Assembly (NCBI GenBank): GCA_017936885.1
Contig: JAGBEO010000028.1
Span: 124,001-188,000 of the forward strand
Length of the DNA stretch: 64,000 bases
Direction: 5' to 3'
DNA from: Lachnospiraceae bacterium
Lineage (GTDB): Bacteria > Bacillota > Clostridia > Lachnospirales > Lachnospiraceae
The notes beneath the pieces were generated by a model that made no database searches, was not told the origin of the DNA, and saw only the letters and a program-made list of their open reading frames with translations. Positions 61,715-64,000 of the stretch are shown here, piece after piece. The position numbers and the translations under genes were made by a program. Each line of letters begins with the position of its first letter. The stretch's first letter is position 1.

Positions 61715-62797
61715 ATGCAGGTCAAAGCAAATAACAATGAAAATCAAGTTATAAATGTCAGCAGTGCCGCGCAGTCAAGGAATAAAGAACGCGCAGGGCG
61801 CAATTCCCATTCACAAAATAAAAACAGCATCTATGCAGGAGACTTGGGCTTTTGTAAGGATACAGTTACGCTGCGCAAGGAGCGGGCGCAGAAGAAGGCG
61901 CTTAAGCTGATTTCCGATGTTTGGGCAGGAGATCAGAAGATAGACCAGAATATTGCCGATATCAGGACTAAAGTGAATGAACTGCGGGCGGATATAGATG
62001 CCGACTGGGAGATCGTGAATCAGGGTGAAGCCCAGAAGGAAGCCCTCAGACAACAGTACGGTGTGGAAGCGGACAGTCAGGAGCAGAAGGATTTGGAACT
62101 GTTGGAAAAAGAAGCGGATATGATGCGGTTAGGCAACGGCCCTGAAGGAGTACAGTTAACAGAGGAAGAACAGGCGCGTCTTGAGGAAATTAAAGATCCG
62201 GTTACCGGAGCATATAAGATCTCTCTTACGGAGTACCAGAAGCGCTGTCTGGATATAGATAACAGCCAGAGTATTTATGAAAGAAGAATCACTGACGCCC
62301 GGCAGCAGATTGAGGCGGGGTATGCTTCTATTCGCGGAATCAAGCTGGAGCGGCTTAAACATCATGAGATGGTAGACGGGCAGAAAAAAGCTGATGAGAT
62401 TATGGAGCAGGCGAGCAAAGATGTGATCGGTATGCTTGTGGATGAAGCGAAAGACCATGTGGATGAGACCTACGAAGAACAGCGGGAAGAAGCCAAGGAG
62501 AAAGCCGAAGAGAAGGAAGAACAGGAAGAAAAAATCGAGGACAGGCGGGAAGAGAAGGAAGAATTGGAAGCCCGCATCGATGAAGCATCCGCAGAACGTC
62601 ATGAAGCGGAGAACGCAAGAAGAGAGCAGGAGAAGGATGCCAGAGAGGGCGCTAACCTGTTAGAAAATATGGCAAAAGCAGGTATGGATGTGGCAGGCTC
62701 TTCTGATGTAGTGCAGGCTGAAATCAAGGATATGCTGCATAAGATGAAGCTTTTGGAGGAAGATTTAAAGGGTGCGGCTGTGGACGAAGAAGTGTAG
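61715..62797 (+). CDS. Coiled-coil hypothetical protein
   Basis: 360 residues, highly charged, almost entirely helical. The segment about 245-300 is nearly pure Glu/Lys/Arg (EEQREEAKEKAEEKEEQEEK). No signal peptide or membrane helix. GGAGG precedes ATG 61715. Followed after 26 bases by a second charged protein, so probably one operon. Family known only as hypothetical; a scaffold or surface-assembly role would be a guess. Confidence 0.7.
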   Translation: MQVKANNNENQVINVSSAAQSRNKERAGRNSHSQNKNSIYAGDLGFCKDTVTLRKERAQKKALKLISDVWAGDQKIDQNIADIRTKVNELRADIDADWEIVNQGEAQKEALRQQYGVEADSQEQKDLELLEKEADMMRLGNGPEGVQLTEEEQARLEEIKDPVTGAYKISLTEYQKRCLDIDNSQSIYERRITDARQQIEAGYASIRGIKLERLKHHEMVDGQKKADEIMEQASKDVIGMLVDEAKDHVDETYEEQREEAKEKAEEKEEQEEKIEDRREEKEELEARIDEASAERHEAENARREQEKDAREGANLLENMAKAGMDVAGSSDVVQAEIKDMLHKMKLLEEDLKGAAVDEEV

Positions 62798-62823
62798 CTT
62801 GTATGCAGAGAGCAGGTGAAGAG

Positions 62824-63495
62824 ATGAATGTGGTGACGAACAATCATATCCGCATGAAAAATAATGCGATAAACAGCTATATGAAATCAAAAACCGGTGT
62901 GACGAAATATAAGGAAGGAAAGAGCACAATTACCATTCATAAGCACAGTGGTTATTATGCCGGCTCTGATCTGGCCCGTATTGCGGCTGCGCGTAATGTG
63001 CAGGAAGTGAAAACGGTCAGCCGTTATGTGGAATTTAAGATGATGAGCGTGAAAAAGAGCGGTGCTTCCAGGAACGAAATCAGGACATCCCTTCGTCAGA
63101 TGGAGAAGGTGTTAGGCAAAGCTAAGAAGAAAGTGAAAGGGCTTAAGAAGGAAGAACAGCTTAAAGCGCAGGAGAAGTGTGCTGAAAAAGCACGGAAGGA
63201 GAAACTGCGAAAACGCCGGGAGGAAGAATATCTGGAACATAAACGCAAGCGGCAGGCGAGGGAGAGAAATGATGCCGCGACACCTTTTCCTACTACCGGC
63301 GAGGGCGCCAGACAAATCGTTGACGAGGCATACCGCAGGGCGATGGAGACGATGTTTCACAGTGATTTGGACTGCTCAGCTGACAGTATGGATGCAGCAG
63401 AAAGTACAATAGATGTGACGGTGGATGATGCAATGACAGCAGGCTGCTGCGGCGTTGTGGATGCGGCAGGCGCAGTGCTTGATATGGTATTATAA
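62824..63495 (+). CDS. Charged hypothetical protein
   Basis: 223 residues. The N-terminus is NNAINSYMKSKTGVTKYKEGK; residues 85-155 are Lys/Arg/Glu-rich helix (KAKKKVKGLKKEEQLKAQ); the last 30 residues are small and hydrophobic (DAMTAGCCGVVDAAGAVLDMV). Partner of the preceding coiled-coil gene. ATG 62824 follows AGGTGAAGAG. Function unknown. Confidence 0.68.
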   Translation: MNVVTNNHIRMKNNAINSYMKSKTGVTKYKEGKSTITIHKHSGYYAGSDLARIAAARNVQEVKTVSRYVEFKMMSVKKSGASRNEIRTSLRQMEKVLGKAKKKVKGLKKEEQLKAQEKCAEKARKEKLRKRREEEYLEHKRKRQARERNDAATPFPTTGEGARQIVDEAYRRAMETMFHSDLDCSADSMDAAESTIDVTVDDAMTAGCCGVVDAAGAVLDMVL

Positions 63496-63517
63496 TACAG
63501 AGAGAAATGAGGATAGT

Positions 63518-64000
63518 ATGATACAGATCGCAGTCTGTGATGATGAACCGCTTTTATTGGAAGAGATAGAGAAAGAAACAAGGCAGTGTCTTGAGGAACA
63601 GAAAGTATTTTCTGTGATCTCAGCGTTTTCAACAGGAGAGAATCTTCTGTATGAAATAGAAGAAGGCAGTGCCTTTGATCTGTTGCTATTGGATATTGAG
63701 CTGCCGGGTATTTCCGGTATGGAGCTTGCAGGCAGGATTCACAAGCTTCTGCCCTATGCGCTGATTCTGTTCGTGACAGCCCATTACAAGTACGCGGTTG
63801 ATGCCTATGAACTGAATATTTTCCGTTATATTCCGAAGAATCAGTTGAAGGAGAGACTGCCCCATGCTGTTCGTGATGCAGTCAGCATACTGGAGATTCA
63901 GAATGTGGATTCCTATCTGATCAGCAACCAGAACCGGATGGAGCGGATTTTGTTAAAGGATGTTCTCTATATTATGCGGGATGGCAAGAATGCCGTATTT
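63518..64000 (+). CDS. LytTR-type response regulator (truncated by window end)
   Basis: The first 161 residues are visible. Receiver domain with VCDDEP, phospho-acceptor Asp in DLLLLDIELPGISG, and FVTAHYKYAVDAYELNIFRYIPK, whose AVDAYE...RYI pattern is typical of AgrA/LytR-like regulators. The start of a LytTR DNA-binding domain (RILLKDVLYIMRDGK) follows before the sequence ends. ATGAGGA lies upstream. A sensor kinase would be expected downstream. Confidence 0.85.
   Translation, partial: MIQIAVCDDEPLLLEEIEKETRQCLEEQKVFSVISAFSTGENLLYEIEEGSAFDLLLLDIELPGISGMELAGRIHKLLPYALILFVTAHYKYAVDAYELNIFRYIPKNQLKERLPHAVRDAVSILEIQNVDSYLISNQNRMERILLKDVLYIMRDGKNAVF

Noticed and set aside
1..64000. tRNA or rRNA genes as integration targets
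   Set aside because: No cloverleaf or rRNA sequence was recognised by eye anywhere; the attachment site is the phosphatase start.

Overview
The window looks like a chromosomal segment of an anaerobic Clostridia, most likely a gut Lachnospiraceae. Host genes are of moderate GC with strong AGGAGG-type ribosome sites. The gene families (ATC-hydrolase-like proteins, DUF975, DUF1413, a Pst/PhoU/NptA/PhoPR block, a Tn916-type integrase) fit that group. The genus cannot be fixed from the sequence alone.

Left flank (1-11.9 kb): ordinary chromosomal genes. An ATC-hydrolase-like protein, a MarR regulator with a MATE exporter, a zinc-type dehydrogenase, a rhodanese-TtcA fusion, a SulP anion transporter with STAS domain, an ECF sigma factor with its membrane partner, a second ATC-hydrolase-like protein and a DUF4143 AAA ATPase.

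Centre (11.9-48.6 kb): the striking part. An intact low-molecular-weight protein tyrosine phosphatase (LMW-PTP) gene starts at 48574. Its first 31 bases, encoding the start of the protein up to the catalytic P-loop (MIKVLFVCHG), recur in the same orientation upstream at 12181 (degenerate), 15301, 18910, 22630, 23732, 30788 and 37757. A further, eroded junction lies near 33830. Every copy has its own Shine-Dalgarno sequence and runs into a stop within about 25 codons. This is the footprint of serial site-specific integration into the 5' end of one gene, in which each element re-supplies a start region to the phosphatase. The intervals hold mainly anti-phage or toxin-like cargo: AbiEi/AbiEii plus a NYN nuclease; a KAP NTPase; a lipoprotein, small regulators and a broken AlbA-type protein; RhuM-Fic alone in a 1.1-kb unit; an Rpn-type nuclease plus Hachiman (HamA split by a frameshift, HamB intact); an AbiL/RloAB-like pair; and a PDDEXK-like protein plus a HEPN (ApeA-like) protein. 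Truncated integrase 3' ends remain at 11944, 16664, 22330 and 35490. The last unit (37757-48574) is a GC-rich integrative mobilizable element with a probable oriT, a replication-initiator-like protein, MobA/MobL relaxase, CHC2 primase, VapE helicase, excisionase and the only full-length integrase (47190-48389). That integrase is the obvious candidate to act on the other repeats in trans.

Right flank (48.6-64 kb): LMW-PTP, a methyl-accepting chemotaxis protein, then a phosphate block (small membrane protein, PstS, PstC, PstA, PstB, PhoU, Na/Pi cotransporter, PhoP-PhoR two-component pair) with recognisable Pho boxes. It is followed by a DUF975 membrane protein, two charged coiled-coil proteins of unknown role and a LytTR-type response regulator cut off by the window end.
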